This document shows, in pieces, positions 26,001 through 33,663 of a stretch of 64,000 bases of DNA. Below the pieces are notes generated by a model that was not told the DNA's origin, did not search any database, and saw nothing but the letters and a program-made list of their open reading frames with translations. Made by a program: the position numbers and the translations under genes. Numbering within the stretch: position 1 is the first letter of the stretch; each line of letters begins with the position of its first letter. The stretch is from an uncultured Bacteroidia bacterium (lineage in GTDB: Bacteria; Bacteroidota; Bacteroidia; Bacteroidales; UBA932), in contig CADCJX010000005.1 of assembly GCA_902801885.1 (NCBI GenBank), positions 45,504-109,503 on the forward strand, written 5' to 3'.

Positions 26001-26468
26001 GCCGGCGATCACCTTCCTGGGGCCGAGGATGGCGGCTTTGACAAGGTACCACTTGGGACCGTAGTTGACGAACATTGGATCTTCCCCGACTTCTGCAAGA
26101 GGAGAAGAGATGCTCTCCCTGGGCCTTGAAAGTCTCTGGAAGACTATCCTGTTGCTTATGTCATCGTTCCTGACGGGGAACTGGTTGGTCCAAGACTGAA
26201 GGGTGTCGTCGATGTAGCGGTAGATGACCATGTCACCGGGAAGATCATAACTGCCGACCCAGTTTTCACGGTTTGCGGTGAGGGTGTTCGAGATGTAGGA
26301 GTCGAGGATGTGCATCCTCCTTGCGAGGGACTTCTCAGTGGATGAGGCGGCTTTCTCAGTGTTGGTAGGGACGCTGTACACGGATGCGATTACGGCGATG
26401 AGGACGATGGCGGCGGCCGCCAGTCCCCAGATCCGATAATTCCTTATGCCACGTCTTTTCCTGTTCAT
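23040..26468 (-). CDS. Large NtrY-like membrane sensor histidine kinase
   Basis: This is a 1142-residue protein if started at ATG 26468 (MNRKRRG), which overlaps the rlmH stop as ATGA. It has about nine membrane segments: one near residues 12-30, a group around 250-400 and two more near 630 and 680-700. They separate large periplasmic regions, and a further segment precedes the HAMP domain (KPITEIGKKMNEVD). The dimerisation/phosphoacceptor helix has His919 in RQVAHEIKNPLTPIK. The ATPase domain shows DNGPGV and SNGTGLGLSICRN. No response regulator is encoded nearby, so its partner is elsewhere. The order of domains fits the NtrY group, but the double sensor region is larger than usual; the signal is unknown. 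Confidence 0.88.
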   Translation of the reverse strand: MNRKRRGIRNYRIWGLAAAAIVLIAVIASVYSVPTNTEKAASSTEKSLARRMHILDSYISNTLTANRENWVGSYDLPGDMVIYRYIDDTLQSWTNQFPVRNDDISNRIVFQRLSRPRESISSPLAEVGEDPMFVNYGPKWYLVKAAILGPRKVIAGLEILDSMDDDNPGGINPKLHLGRDYSVVPLSENGGSVVNLDGKPVFKIVAESLTGQGFAFESALRSKLFSPTVYADGKLFNSLGSALIVSLLIVLSIGTIFFFRRKIYRNILRSKSPMSGFAAVAFFSLLVLGLVVVFINYLFRSIIFNSSISLELHKLNDLNLFSLVVYMMVTFLLMTIPLLVQILMPAMKRLFGLKLDMFSPMARVLTATAFAAYLVLTTGTLGFKKEQDRVNVLANRLAMERNISLELELRLMEDKIASDQLIGSLAALDNSNSIILGRIVETYMYNLSQDNDIMVELFPENEKDKDAIAYFTAMVSGGTPIADESRFRYRRDAGGNSFYTGSFAYYNQGYGVTMMLLTVSPKSNKEDRGYARLLGFSAPGDVLMPAQYSYAKYSLDNLVSYKGSYAYPTVLHTGVKDELLDAPSGVLRLGGYTHFINSVSDEDMILISRQTTEAFLYFVSFLFLALFFFTCLSLLALLRRNRPVETEKNYYKSRINAAMMLALVMTLITLATISVLFVYRRNNANLRSSMADKINSLQTLLEARCRFAQDYTAFNTQEALGVLEDISNTTKQDITLYTTGGKEFRSTTPEVFDRMLLGTRMNQEAFENIIYRNRRYYIGKEKIGSTQTYFLYAPIFNAQGKMIAIMGSPYTDESFDFKSEAVSHSITIITMFIILLLLARFLMERAVDKMFKPITEIGKKMNEVDINNLEYIVYERDDEVSTLVRAYNLMVHDLYNSTKQLTQAERDKAWATMARQVAHEIKNPLTPIKLQIQRLIRMKSNGNPAWAERFDEVSEEVLKQIDLLADTANEFSTFAKLYTEEPVEIDLDKLLKEEIDLFDSRDNITFSYMGLDGAKVIGPKPQLTRVFVNLIGNSVQAIENAQNEVREKGEEPFMGQILVSLRLSNKEGFYDIVFEDNGPGVSDENRSKLFTPNFTTKSNGTGLGLSICRNIVEKCNGEILYSKSFSLKGACFTVRFPRGSKS

Positions 26469-26938
26469 TCGTGATGGTAGGGCTGCCCTTTTATGATGGT
26501 GAAGGCGCGGTAAAGCTGCTCGGCAAAGATGGCCCGCACCATCTGGTGGGAGAAAGTCATCCTTGAAAGAGACAGTTTGCCGTTGCTCCTTGAATAGACC
26601 GCATCGGAAAAACCGTAGGCCCCTCCAATGACGAATACAATATTTTTGCCACTGCCTGCAGTCCAAGACTCGATCTGCCTGGCAAACTCGACGGATGAAT
26701 ATTCCTTTCCGTGTTCGTCAAGGAGGATGACCATGTCCGAAGGGACAAGGTTGCCTAGAATCAACTCTCCTTCCTTGTCTTTTATCTGCTGGCGTGACAG
26801 GGAGGAGACGTTTTTCAACTCCGGAATCTCTTTGACGGAAAATGGGACATAATGAGACAGCCTGGAGACATAGGTTTCCAAGCCCTCACGGACCCATCCG
26901 ATGTCGGTTTTCCCGACGGTCAGCAAACAAAGTTTCAT
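26465..26938 (-). CDS. rlmH: 23S rRNA pseudouridine-1915 N3-methyltransferase
   Basis: This 157-residue SPOUT methyltransferase modifies the pseudouridine at 1915 of 23S rRNA using SAM. The family signatures are FVIGGAYGFSD, LSLSRMTFSHQMVR and the C-terminal EQLYRAFTIIKGQPYHHE. The start MKLCLLTVGKT is at ATG 26938. A -7 box ends six bases before it, so the mRNA may be leaderless. The histidine kinase gene overlaps its stop. Confidence 0.95.
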   Translation of the reverse strand: MKLCLLTVGKTDIGWVREGLETYVSRLSHYVPFSVKEIPELKNVSSLSRQQIKDKEGELILGNLVPSDMVILLDEHGKEYSSVEFARQIESWTAGSGKNIVFVIGGAYGFSDAVYSRSNGKLSLSRMTFSHQMVRAIFAEQLYRAFTIIKGQPYHHE

Positions 26939-26944
26939 CAGTTG

Positions 26945-26952
26945 CAAAAATA
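26945..26952 (-). promoter_or_regulatory. Predicted -7 box of rlmH, very close to ATG
   Basis: On the minus strand TATTTTTG matches TAnnTTTG and ends six bases before the rlmH ATG. Confidence 0.45.
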
Positions 26953-26989
26953 AGAAAGTGGCTCGGTATTTGCAACAAATCAACATGCC

Positions 26990-27394
26990 ATGAGGACTTT
27001 GGTTAGACTTTTCCTGGCGTCTGCCGTGCTGTGCCTGTGCATCACCGCCCATGCGGCTGGTGATGGCTATGACGTGTTCGTGCCTATCTCAAAGTACCTG
27101 GCCAAAGGGGATGCGGAAAGTCTTTCCGCATGGTTCGCCGACAACCTGGAGATCACGATCATGTCGAACACTACGGATTCCAGCAAGAACCAGGCGAAGC
27201 AGATCTTGAAGTCTTTCTTCGGGACCCACACTCCACGTTCCTTCGAAATCAATCACACTGCTTCAAGATCCAACTCCAAGTACGCCCTTGGCTATCTCAA
27301 TGCCGGGGGAGAACTTTTCGAGGTCACGATCTTCGTCAGCAAATGCAAGGACAGTTACAGGATCCAGCAACTGAAGATCGACAGGATCCGATGA
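26990..27394 (+). CDS. DUF4783 family exported protein
   Basis: This 134-residue protein has a signal peptide (cleavage near AHAAGD) and an NTF2-like alpha/beta fold typical of DUF4783. The family is restricted to Bacteroidota, and I recall it next to rlmH and nad or envelope genes. Function is unknown. It is followed after 10 bases by the DUF5686 gene, so the two are probably co-expressed. Confidence 0.8.
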   Translation: MRTLVRLFLASAVLCLCITAHAAGDGYDVFVPISKYLAKGDAESLSAWFADNLEITIMSNTTDSSKNQAKQILKSFFGTHTPRSFEINHTASRSNSKYALGYLNAGGELFEVTIFVSKCKDSYRIQQLKIDRIR

Positions 27395-27404
27395 GTGACC
27401 TTTC

Positions 27405-29711
27405 ATGAGAGAATCCAAGCAAATAATCCTGGCCCTCCTGCTTCTGACCTGCCTGACCGTCATGGACGCCTTTGCCCAGTCCAATGTGGTCAGGGATAGC
27501 CTTAATGTACTGAATCCAGCCATGGTAAGCGCTGACAGCCGTTTCATCAAGCAGATCATCTCAAGGACACTGGAAGCAAAGAGCAGGAACAATCCGGAAT
27601 TCCGCCCGCATTATGACTGCGAGATTTACAGCAGGAATGAATTCGATCTAGTCAACCCGCATAACCCGCTGATTTCCAAATTCCTTCCCAAGGGTTTCCA
27701 CTTCGTCTATGATTATGTCGAAACGTCTCCTGTCTCAGGCCTGCCCTATCTTCCGGTCATGCTGGCAGAGTCGAAATCGCATTATTTCCATTCGCGCAGT
27801 CCCGAGCTCAAGAAAGAGGTCATCGAATCCAGCCGTATCTCAGGAATAAACGAGGAGAAGACAGTCGCCCAGTTCACGGGAGGCTTGTACATCAAGGCCA
27901 ATTTCTATGAGAATTACCTGAATATATTCCAGGTTGAAATCCCTTCCCCCCTGGCCGACAACGGTTCGATGTTCTATAACTACTATCTTGTAGACAGCCT
28001 GGCCGTTGACGGGAGGAACACCTACAGGGTGATGTTCTTTCCTAACAAGTGGGTGTCTTCTCCAACATTCGAGGGCCTGATGTCGATCGACGCCGAGGAT
28101 TATGCCCTCAGGTCAATACATGTCAGGCTGAGCCCAGGTGCTGGCATCAACTGGGTCAACGACCTGGCAATAGATGTCGAAAACCAGCGTCTGCCTGATG
28201 CTACCTGGTTCTACAAGCAGGACAAGATCTACATAGACCTGAGCGTCGCCCTCCTAGGTCCCTCTACCATGTTGTCATTCCTGGCGCGGAGACAGATAGA
28301 CTATTCCGATCCATCATTCTCCGAGAACCAGCTGCTTGGCCTGCTGGATCCCAAGGCTCCAGTCCTGATGCACAATGATGTTCTCAAGAACGAGGAGGAT
28401 TACTGGGCCTCTGTCAGACCGTACCCCTTGACCAAACAGGAGAGGGGAATCTACGAGATGGTGGATTCGGTTAAGCATGTCCCTCTCTACAGGGGAGCCG
28501 AGAAGATAGGCAATATGTTTGCGACCGGATTCCTTGATTTGAAGCATGTGGGATTCGGACCCTATTCGTCGGTGTACAGTTTCAACGACATGGAGGGTAG
28601 CAGGGTCCAGATGGGTTTCAGGACGACCAAGGATCTCAGCCGCAAGTTCAGGCTTATGGGTTATGCTGCCTATGGGTTCAAGGATGAAGCTTGGAAGGGC
28701 GGCGTGTCTACGGAGTTCATGTTCAAAAACATGCCTCAGCGCAAGTTGAGCCTTTCCTATAAGCACGATCTCCTCCCTCTTGGGGCAGGACCCTTCGGAT
28801 TCGGTAACGGAGATGTGGTGACCTCGATCCTGACCAAGAAGGGTGGGCGGAAGATGAGCATGATCGATGACATATCGCTGACTTACCAGCACGAATGGTC
28901 TCAGGGTTTCAACATGACCATGGGGCTCCAGAGCCGGACGATCTTTCCGAGCGTGCACGTCCCGATGGTAAGCCCTGAAGGGATATCGTTTGACTCGGTA
29001 GGGTATGACCAGGCCTTGCTTCAGCTCCGTTTCTCGAAGGACGAGATAGTCACAAGGGGAGTCTTCGACAAGCATTACGTGTTTTCCGACTATCCGGTCG
29101 TGACGGTGAACATGGCTGCAGCCATGAAGGGTATCGGACGGAACGAGTACACCTTCTTCCGTCCCGAAGTCACGATGAAATACACCTTGCTGACTCCTCC
29201 AGTGGGTTCGTCAAGCATAGTCCTGAATGCCGGTACGATTGTGGGAAGCGTGCCTTATCCCATGCTCAAGATATTCGAAGGAAATGAGACTTACAGGCTC
29301 AGGAGCAAGTCCTTTGCCTGCATGGACTATTATGAGTTCGCTGCCGACACGTGGACGACCCTTTTCTGGGAACATGACTTCAAGGGCTTCTTCCTGGGCA
29401 AGATCCCCCTGATCAAGAGGCTCAATCTAAGGGAGGTGGCGATAGTCCGTGCTGCCTACGGCACGATCAGGGACGAGAACAATGGCATTCCTGGGGACCC
29501 TGGATCCGGGGCCTGGATGGTATTCCCTGAAGGCATGAATAATCTTGCAACACCCTATGTTGAGGCCGGTGTAGGATTGTCCAATATATTCAAAGTGATA
29601 AGGGTTGATGCCATCTGGAGGTTGACGCACCGTTTCGACAAGGTGGAAGGAGCCCTGGTTCCTCATACCAATCGTTTCGTCATCAATGTAGGCTTTGAAT
29701 TCAATCTCTGA
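27405..29711 (+). CDS. DUF5686 family outer-membrane protein
   Basis: This 768-residue protein has a signal peptide (AFAQS). Its N-terminal third matches the DUF5686 family, including FHFVYDYVETSP, YYLVDSLAVDGRNTYRVMFFPN and FEGLMSIDAEDYALR. The C-terminal part is rich in alternating beta-strands and ends in VINVGFEFNL, like an outer-membrane barrel. Many relatives carry a carboxypeptidase-regulatory domain in front; it is absent here. The role is unknown, but location in the outer membrane is likely. Confidence 0.8.
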   Translation: MRESKQIILALLLLTCLTVMDAFAQSNVVRDSLNVLNPAMVSADSRFIKQIISRTLEAKSRNNPEFRPHYDCEIYSRNEFDLVNPHNPLISKFLPKGFHFVYDYVETSPVSGLPYLPVMLAESKSHYFHSRSPELKKEVIESSRISGINEEKTVAQFTGGLYIKANFYENYLNIFQVEIPSPLADNGSMFYNYYLVDSLAVDGRNTYRVMFFPNKWVSSPTFEGLMSIDAEDYALRSIHVRLSPGAGINWVNDLAIDVENQRLPDATWFYKQDKIYIDLSVALLGPSTMLSFLARRQIDYSDPSFSENQLLGLLDPKAPVLMHNDVLKNEEDYWASVRPYPLTKQERGIYEMVDSVKHVPLYRGAEKIGNMFATGFLDLKHVGFGPYSSVYSFNDMEGSRVQMGFRTTKDLSRKFRLMGYAAYGFKDEAWKGGVSTEFMFKNMPQRKLSLSYKHDLLPLGAGPFGFGNGDVVTSILTKKGGRKMSMIDDISLTYQHEWSQGFNMTMGLQSRTIFPSVHVPMVSPEGISFDSVGYDQALLQLRFSKDEIVTRGVFDKHYVFSDYPVVTVNMAAAMKGIGRNEYTFFRPEVTMKYTLLTPPVGSSSIVLNAGTIVGSVPYPMLKIFEGNETYRLRSKSFACMDYYEFAADTWTTLFWEHDFKGFFLGKIPLIKRLNLREVAIVRAAYGTIRDENNGIPGDPGSGAWMVFPEGMNNLATPYVEAGVGLSNIFKVIRVDAIWRLTHRFDKVEGALVPHTNRFVINVGFEFNL

Positions 29712-29716
29712 TGCAC

Positions 29717-29724
29717 TATCTTTG
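29717..29724 (+). promoter_or_regulatory. Predicted -7 box of lnt, very close to ATG
   Basis: TATCTTTG matches TAnnTTTG and ends six bases before the lnt ATG at 29731. Confidence 0.5.
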
Positions 29725-29730
29725 CGTCGT

Positions 29731-31338
29731 ATGTCAAAGAAGGTCTACATATTCCTGCTGGTATTCCTCTCGTCCATATTGCTGAGCCTGCCGTTCCTTG
29801 TCCCAGGAACTGGGTTCCTCTCGCTTGTGGCCTTCATACCCCTTCTGTTCGCCGAACAAGTAGCAACCGAATCGGGAATGAAGAGGTTTTGCTGGTGGCA
29901 TTATCTCTGCTTCCTGCTTTGGAATGCTGCCACTACCTTCTGGGTTTGCAATGCCACTGTCGGTGGAGGAATCTTCGCCTGTGTGGCGAACGCTTTCCAG
30001 ATGTCACTGGTTTTCGGGTTCTTCCGTTGGAGCAGGAAATGGCTTAAAGGAGCCTTGCCCTACCTGTCCCTGGCTTTCGCCTGGATCGCGTGGGAAAGGT
30101 GGTACCTGACGAGCGCGCAGATAAGTTGGCCGTGGTTGGTACTCGGCAATTCGTTTGCCCGGACAACCTCATGGATCCAATGGTACGAGTTCACGGGCAC
30201 TCTCGGAGGCTCGCTTTGGATCTGGGCGGCCAATCTGGCGGTTTTCGGAATATTGATGGCTTTCAGGAGCGGAAAGTGGAAGGCTTTCAACGGCAAGGCC
30301 CGCTTAGCCGCCGTTTCAGGCTCTCTCCTGCTTTTCCTGGCCCCTCCTGCAGTCTCGCTGTTCCTTAAACCTGAACCACCAAAAGAGGAAATCGAAGTCT
30401 TCATCGCCCAGCCGAACATCGATGTCTACGGGAAGCATGGAGGCCAGACCCAGGAAGAGCAGAATTCCACACTTTTGGGATTGCTTGAGGGAGCTCCCAA
30501 GGACCGTCCGATGCTGCTGATAGCCCCGGAGACCTTCACCAGCGATGTCATAATGAATGACATCTCCATGAGCCCTACCGTTGAAAGATTCACCCGCTTC
30601 CTTCAGGACAGGCCTATGTCGGACCTGCTTTTCGGAGCTTCGACCTGGGAATATCTTCCCGGAAAGGCGAGACCGACTCAGACTGCCCGCCAGCTCAATA
30701 ACGGATCCTGGGTGGAATCCCACAACACCGCCTTGATGCTGGAGCCCTCCGGAGAAGCAGGGACCTATCACAAGAACAAACTTGTGGTGGGAGTTGAGAT
30801 GACGCCTTATCCTGCTTTCTTCCGTCCGATAGACGATAAACTCGGCGGGGTCATGGGCCGTTGTGTCGGTGACGGCAAGGCTGCAAACCTCATCTATCAT
30901 CTCCGCGACACTACGGGGAAAGTCACCGGAACAGTTCCCATCGGATGTGCTATCTGTTATGAGTCGGTCTACGGGGAATTCTGTACCGATTATGTCAAGG
31001 CCGGGGCAAAGCTTCTGACCGTGATTACCAACGATGCCTGGTGGGGGGACACTCCCGGTTACCGCCAGCACCTTTCCTATGCTTCCCTGAGGGCTATCGA
31101 GACGAGACGCTGGATTGCCCGTTGCGGAAACACGGGCATTTCCGCCATCATCGATCCTTCGGGCAGGGTAGTGAGCCAGTCTTCTTGGTGGGAGCCAGAG
31201 ACACTTTCGGGGAAGGTAGGTCTTTCGGAGCGCCAGACATTTTTCGTCAGCCACGGCGATTTCGTCGGGAGGATCTGCACCCTCATGTTCCTACTTATCC
31301 TTCTCGGGACCATCGTCCGACGCTTCACCGGACGTTAA
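29731..31338 (+). CDS. lnt: Apolipoprotein N-acyltransferase
   Basis: This inner-membrane enzyme adds the third acyl chain to lipoproteins. It has about 535 residues with six or so N-terminal membrane segments and a nitrilase-like periplasmic domain. The catalytic Glu is in IAPETFTSD, the Lys in HKNKLVVGVEMTPY and the Cys in GCAICYESVYGEF. I chose ATG 29731 (MSKKVYIF); an upstream in-frame ATG at 29695 lies inside the DUF5686 gene and before the promoter box. Confidence 0.93.
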   Translation: MSKKVYIFLLVFLSSILLSLPFLVPGTGFLSLVAFIPLLFAEQVATESGMKRFCWWHYLCFLLWNAATTFWVCNATVGGGIFACVANAFQMSLVFGFFRWSRKWLKGALPYLSLAFAWIAWERWYLTSAQISWPWLVLGNSFARTTSWIQWYEFTGTLGGSLWIWAANLAVFGILMAFRSGKWKAFNGKARLAAVSGSLLLFLAPPAVSLFLKPEPPKEEIEVFIAQPNIDVYGKHGGQTQEEQNSTLLGLLEGAPKDRPMLLIAPETFTSDVIMNDISMSPTVERFTRFLQDRPMSDLLFGASTWEYLPGKARPTQTARQLNNGSWVESHNTALMLEPSGEAGTYHKNKLVVGVEMTPYPAFFRPIDDKLGGVMGRCVGDGKAANLIYHLRDTTGKVTGTVPIGCAICYESVYGEFCTDYVKAGAKLLTVITNDAWWGDTPGYRQHLSYASLRAIETRRWIARCGNTGISAIIDPSGRVVSQSSWWEPETLSGKVGLSERQTFFVSHGDFVGRICTLMFLLILLGTIVRRFTGR

Positions 31339-31345
31339 ACAAAAA

Positions 31346-31375
31346 AAGAGAGAGGTTAAAGCCTCTCTCCTTTTT
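31346..31375. terminator. Bidirectional terminator between lnt and rng
   Basis: GAGAGAGG-TTAAAG-CCTCTCTC is flanked by A runs on the left and T runs on the right. It serves both convergent genes and overlaps the last codons of rng. Confidence 0.8.
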
Positions 31376-32927
31376 CATCAAACAATTCATTCTGCAGGAC
31401 GCTGAAGTCAGTGACTTCTTCAATGTTGATCCGGCATTTGTACTTTTTCTTCCATTTCCCAAGGAAGGACTTGTCGGAAAGCATTGCCTGTCCGCGCTTC
31501 AGGTAGGCTCCCAATATGGGACTGACCTTGAGGGTGAGGACATTTTTCCCGTGTTCCACCTGGTAGGCGATATTGCGCTCGATCTGCTCGTCGATTACGA
31601 CGCTGGATGAGATCTTGCCTGTGCCATGGCAGACGGGACAGACTTCGGCCGTGTTGATTTCCGTCACCGGACGTATCCTCTGGCGGGTTATCTGCATGAG
31701 ACCGAACTTTGTGAGCGGTAGGACATTGTGCTTTGCACGGTCCGATTCCATCAGGGTCTGCATGTATCTGTGCAGCTCGTTCCTGTGCTCACCGGACTCC
31801 ATGTCGATGAAGTCCACGATCACGATTCCTCCCATATCCCTGAGGCGAAGCTGGCGTGCAATCTCTTCCGCTGCGATCTTGTTGACCTCGAAAGTGTTCT
31901 CCTCCTGGTCGGAGGTCTTTGCACGGATGCCGCTGTTGACGTCGATAACGTTCAGGGCTTCAGTCGTCTCGATCACAAGATATGCACCCTGTTTCATCGG
32001 CACCACCTTGCCGAATGAACTTTTGATCTGCCTGGTGACCTCGAAATGGTCGAAGATCTTGTCTTTACCGTCGTACAGCTTCACGATCTTTTCCTGATCC
32101 GGAGAGATCAAGGAAATATACTTCTTAGTCTCCTCGTAGACGTTCTCGTCATTGACGTAGATGTTTGAGAACGAGTCATTCAGGAGATCCCTGAGGATTG
32201 TGGTGGTCTTGCTGTACTCGGTGAAAAGCAGCTGGATGCCTTTGGACTTGGCCACTTTCTGCCAGGAAGACTCCCATTTCTGGATCAGGGACTTCAGTTC
32301 CGCAACCAGGACGGCGGCGTTCTTGCCTTCCGCGGCTGTACGGATGATTGCCCCGTAGTTCTTGGGGAGAATGCTCCGGACAAGTGTCTCAAGTCTCCTT
32401 TTCTCCTCTTTCGAGGAGATCTTCTGGGAGATGCTCACCTTCTCTGCGAAGGGGATCAGTACAATGTTTCGTCCTGCCAATGAAATTTCCGCAGTCAGTC
32501 TTGAACCCTTGGTCGAGATCGGTTCCTTGACGATCTGCACCATCAGCATCTGGCCTGGTTTGAGCACGTTCTCGATCCTCCCTTCCTTCTCGAGGATGGG
32601 ACCGATCTTGATCTTCGAGTAAAGCTGCCCGAGATCAGTGTTGGGGTTGCTCTTCCTGACGAATTCGTCAAAAGAGGTAAAGTAGAGCCCCAGGTCCAGA
32701 TAGTGGATGAATGCTTCCTTCTTGTCTCCGATGTCGACAAAGGCAGCATTGAGCGCAGGAAGAATCTTCTTCACTTTCCCGAGATAGACATCTCCGACGG
32801 AAAAGCTGTGCCCCTTGCTGGACTCCTTGTTCAGTTCAATCAGCCGATGGTTCTCCATCAGCGCGATGTGAACTTCAGTCGATGTGACATCGACAATCAA
32901 ATCTTTCTCAGATTTTTCAGACTCCAT
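31356..32927 (-). CDS. rng: Ribonuclease E/G family protein
   Basis: This 523-residue endoribonuclease acts in rRNA processing and mRNA turnover. The N-terminal S1-like region is visible as GDVYLGKVKKILPALNAAFVDIG, the catalytic-domain Asp motif lies in VIDVNSGIRAKTSDQEENTF and IVIVDFIDM, and the Zn-link cysteines are in EVCPVCHGTG. There is no long C-terminal scaffold, so it is RNase G-like in size. Confidence 0.93.
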   Translation of the reverse strand: MESEKSEKDLIVDVTSTEVHIALMENHRLIELNKESSKGHSFSVGDVYLGKVKKILPALNAAFVDIGDKKEAFIHYLDLGLYFTSFDEFVRKSNPNTDLGQLYSKIKIGPILEKEGRIENVLKPGQMLMVQIVKEPISTKGSRLTAEISLAGRNIVLIPFAEKVSISQKISSKEEKRRLETLVRSILPKNYGAIIRTAAEGKNAAVLVAELKSLIQKWESSWQKVAKSKGIQLLFTEYSKTTTILRDLLNDSFSNIYVNDENVYEETKKYISLISPDQEKIVKLYDGKDKIFDHFEVTRQIKSSFGKVVPMKQGAYLVIETTEALNVIDVNSGIRAKTSDQEENTFEVNKIAAEEIARQLRLRDMGGIVIVDFIDMESGEHRNELHRYMQTLMESDRAKHNVLPLTKFGLMQITRQRIRPVTEINTAEVCPVCHGTGKISSSVVIDEQIERNIAYQVEHGKNVLTLKVSPILGAYLKRGQAMLSDKSFLGKWKKKYKCRINIEEVTDFSVLQNELFDEKGERL

Positions 32928-32956
32928 AAGGAAATTACAATGGTAGCATATTCATG

Positions 32957-32992
32957 AAAAAAGGCTGTCCGGATCTGCCGGCCAGCCTCTTT
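32957..32992 (-). terminator. Terminator of the HU/COX24-like operon
   Basis: AGGCTGTCCGG/CCGGCCAGCCT pair with a single mismatch around a 5-nt loop; on the minus strand the hairpin ends in a T run. It separates the upstream minus-strand genes from rng. Confidence 0.75.
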
Positions 32993-33029
32993 CTTTTAGC
33001 AGACTGCTAAAATGGCAGACACAGAGGAC

Positions 33030-33119
33030 TTACTTCTTCTTGTGCCTGTTCTTGCGCAAGCGCTTTTTACGCTTGTGCGTAGACATCTTATGTCTCTTTC
33101 TCTTTTTTCCGCTGGGCAT
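33030..33119 (-). CDS. AURKAIP1/COX24-domain small basic protein (29 residues)
   Basis: ATG 33117-33119 opens a 29-residue frame, MPSGKKRKRHKMSTHKRKKR followed by LRKNRHKKK. It is almost entirely Lys, Arg and His. This matches the small AURKAIP1/COX24 (mS38-like) domain proteins that Bacteroidota encode as conserved 25-35-residue genes, thought to bind the ribosome. It lies 20 bases downstream of the HU gene and shares its promoter and terminator. Confidence 0.8.
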   Translation of the reverse strand: MPSGKKRKRHKMSTHKRKKRLRKNRHKKK

Positions 33120-33139
33120 AATCAAGATGATATTAGAAA

Positions 33140-33421
33140 TTATTTCTCTTCCTTGACTGCATTGACGAATACCTTAGCCGGCTTGAAAGCGGGAATATCG
33201 TGTGCAGGGATAGTCATAGTGGTCTTCTTGGTGATGTTGCGGGCGGCCTTCTTAGCCCTGTGCTTTACGATGAAGCTGCCAAATCCACGGAGATAGACAG
33301 GTTCTTTCCTGATGACGGAACCCTTGACGGTTTCCATGAAAGCCTCAATAACGGACTGAACTGCGATCTTTTCGATTCCGGTTGACTTCGCAACCTCGTT
33401 GACGATTTCTGCTTTTGTCAT
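33140..33421 (-). CDS. hup: HU family DNA-binding protein
   Basis: This 93-residue histone-like protein bends and compacts DNA as a dimer. It has the HU start MTKAEIVNEVAKSTG, the beta-arm sequence YLRGFGSFIVKHRAKKAARN and the proline tip region IPAHDIPAFKPAKVF. The gene is preceded by a -7 box five bases before its ATG. Confidence 0.94.
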   Translation of the reverse strand: MTKAEIVNEVAKSTGIEKIAVQSVIEAFMETVKGSVIRKEPVYLRGFGSFIVKHRAKKAARNITKKTTMTIPAHDIPAFKPAKVFVNAVKEEK

Positions 33422-33426
33422 AATAT

Positions 33427-33434
33427 CAAAGTTA
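33427..33434 (-). promoter_or_regulatory. Predicted -7 box of hup, very close to ATG
   Basis: TAACTTTG on the minus strand matches TAnnTTTG and ends five bases before the start codon. Confidence 0.45.
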
Positions 33435-33470
33435 TATAATAAAGATTAAGATATCATATATCCTAAAGCT

Positions 33471-33488
33471 CCCCGAAGTGCTTCGGGG
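33471..33488. repeat. Perfect short palindrome between hup and lon
   Basis: CCCCGAAGTGCTTCGGGG is self-complementary over 8 bp on each side. It lies in the 242-base divergent spacer. No T run follows on either strand, so its role (operator, hairpin or repeat) is unclear. The rest of the spacer holds the hup promoter and a second small inverted repeat, CTGCCAAATTGGCAG, at 33617-33631. Confidence 0.5.
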
Positions 33489-33663
33489 ATGCAAAAATAG
33501 GCTTATTTTTTTAATAATCAAAATCATGTAGTTAATTTGTTGAAGATTTTTCAAGCTCTATTTTCTGGCACGGAGATTGACCATAACCACATCTGCAAAT
33601 AACTCCGGGAGCCTTCTGCCAAATTGGCAGTGAAGGGACTCGGGTTGATAACTTCAGGACATT

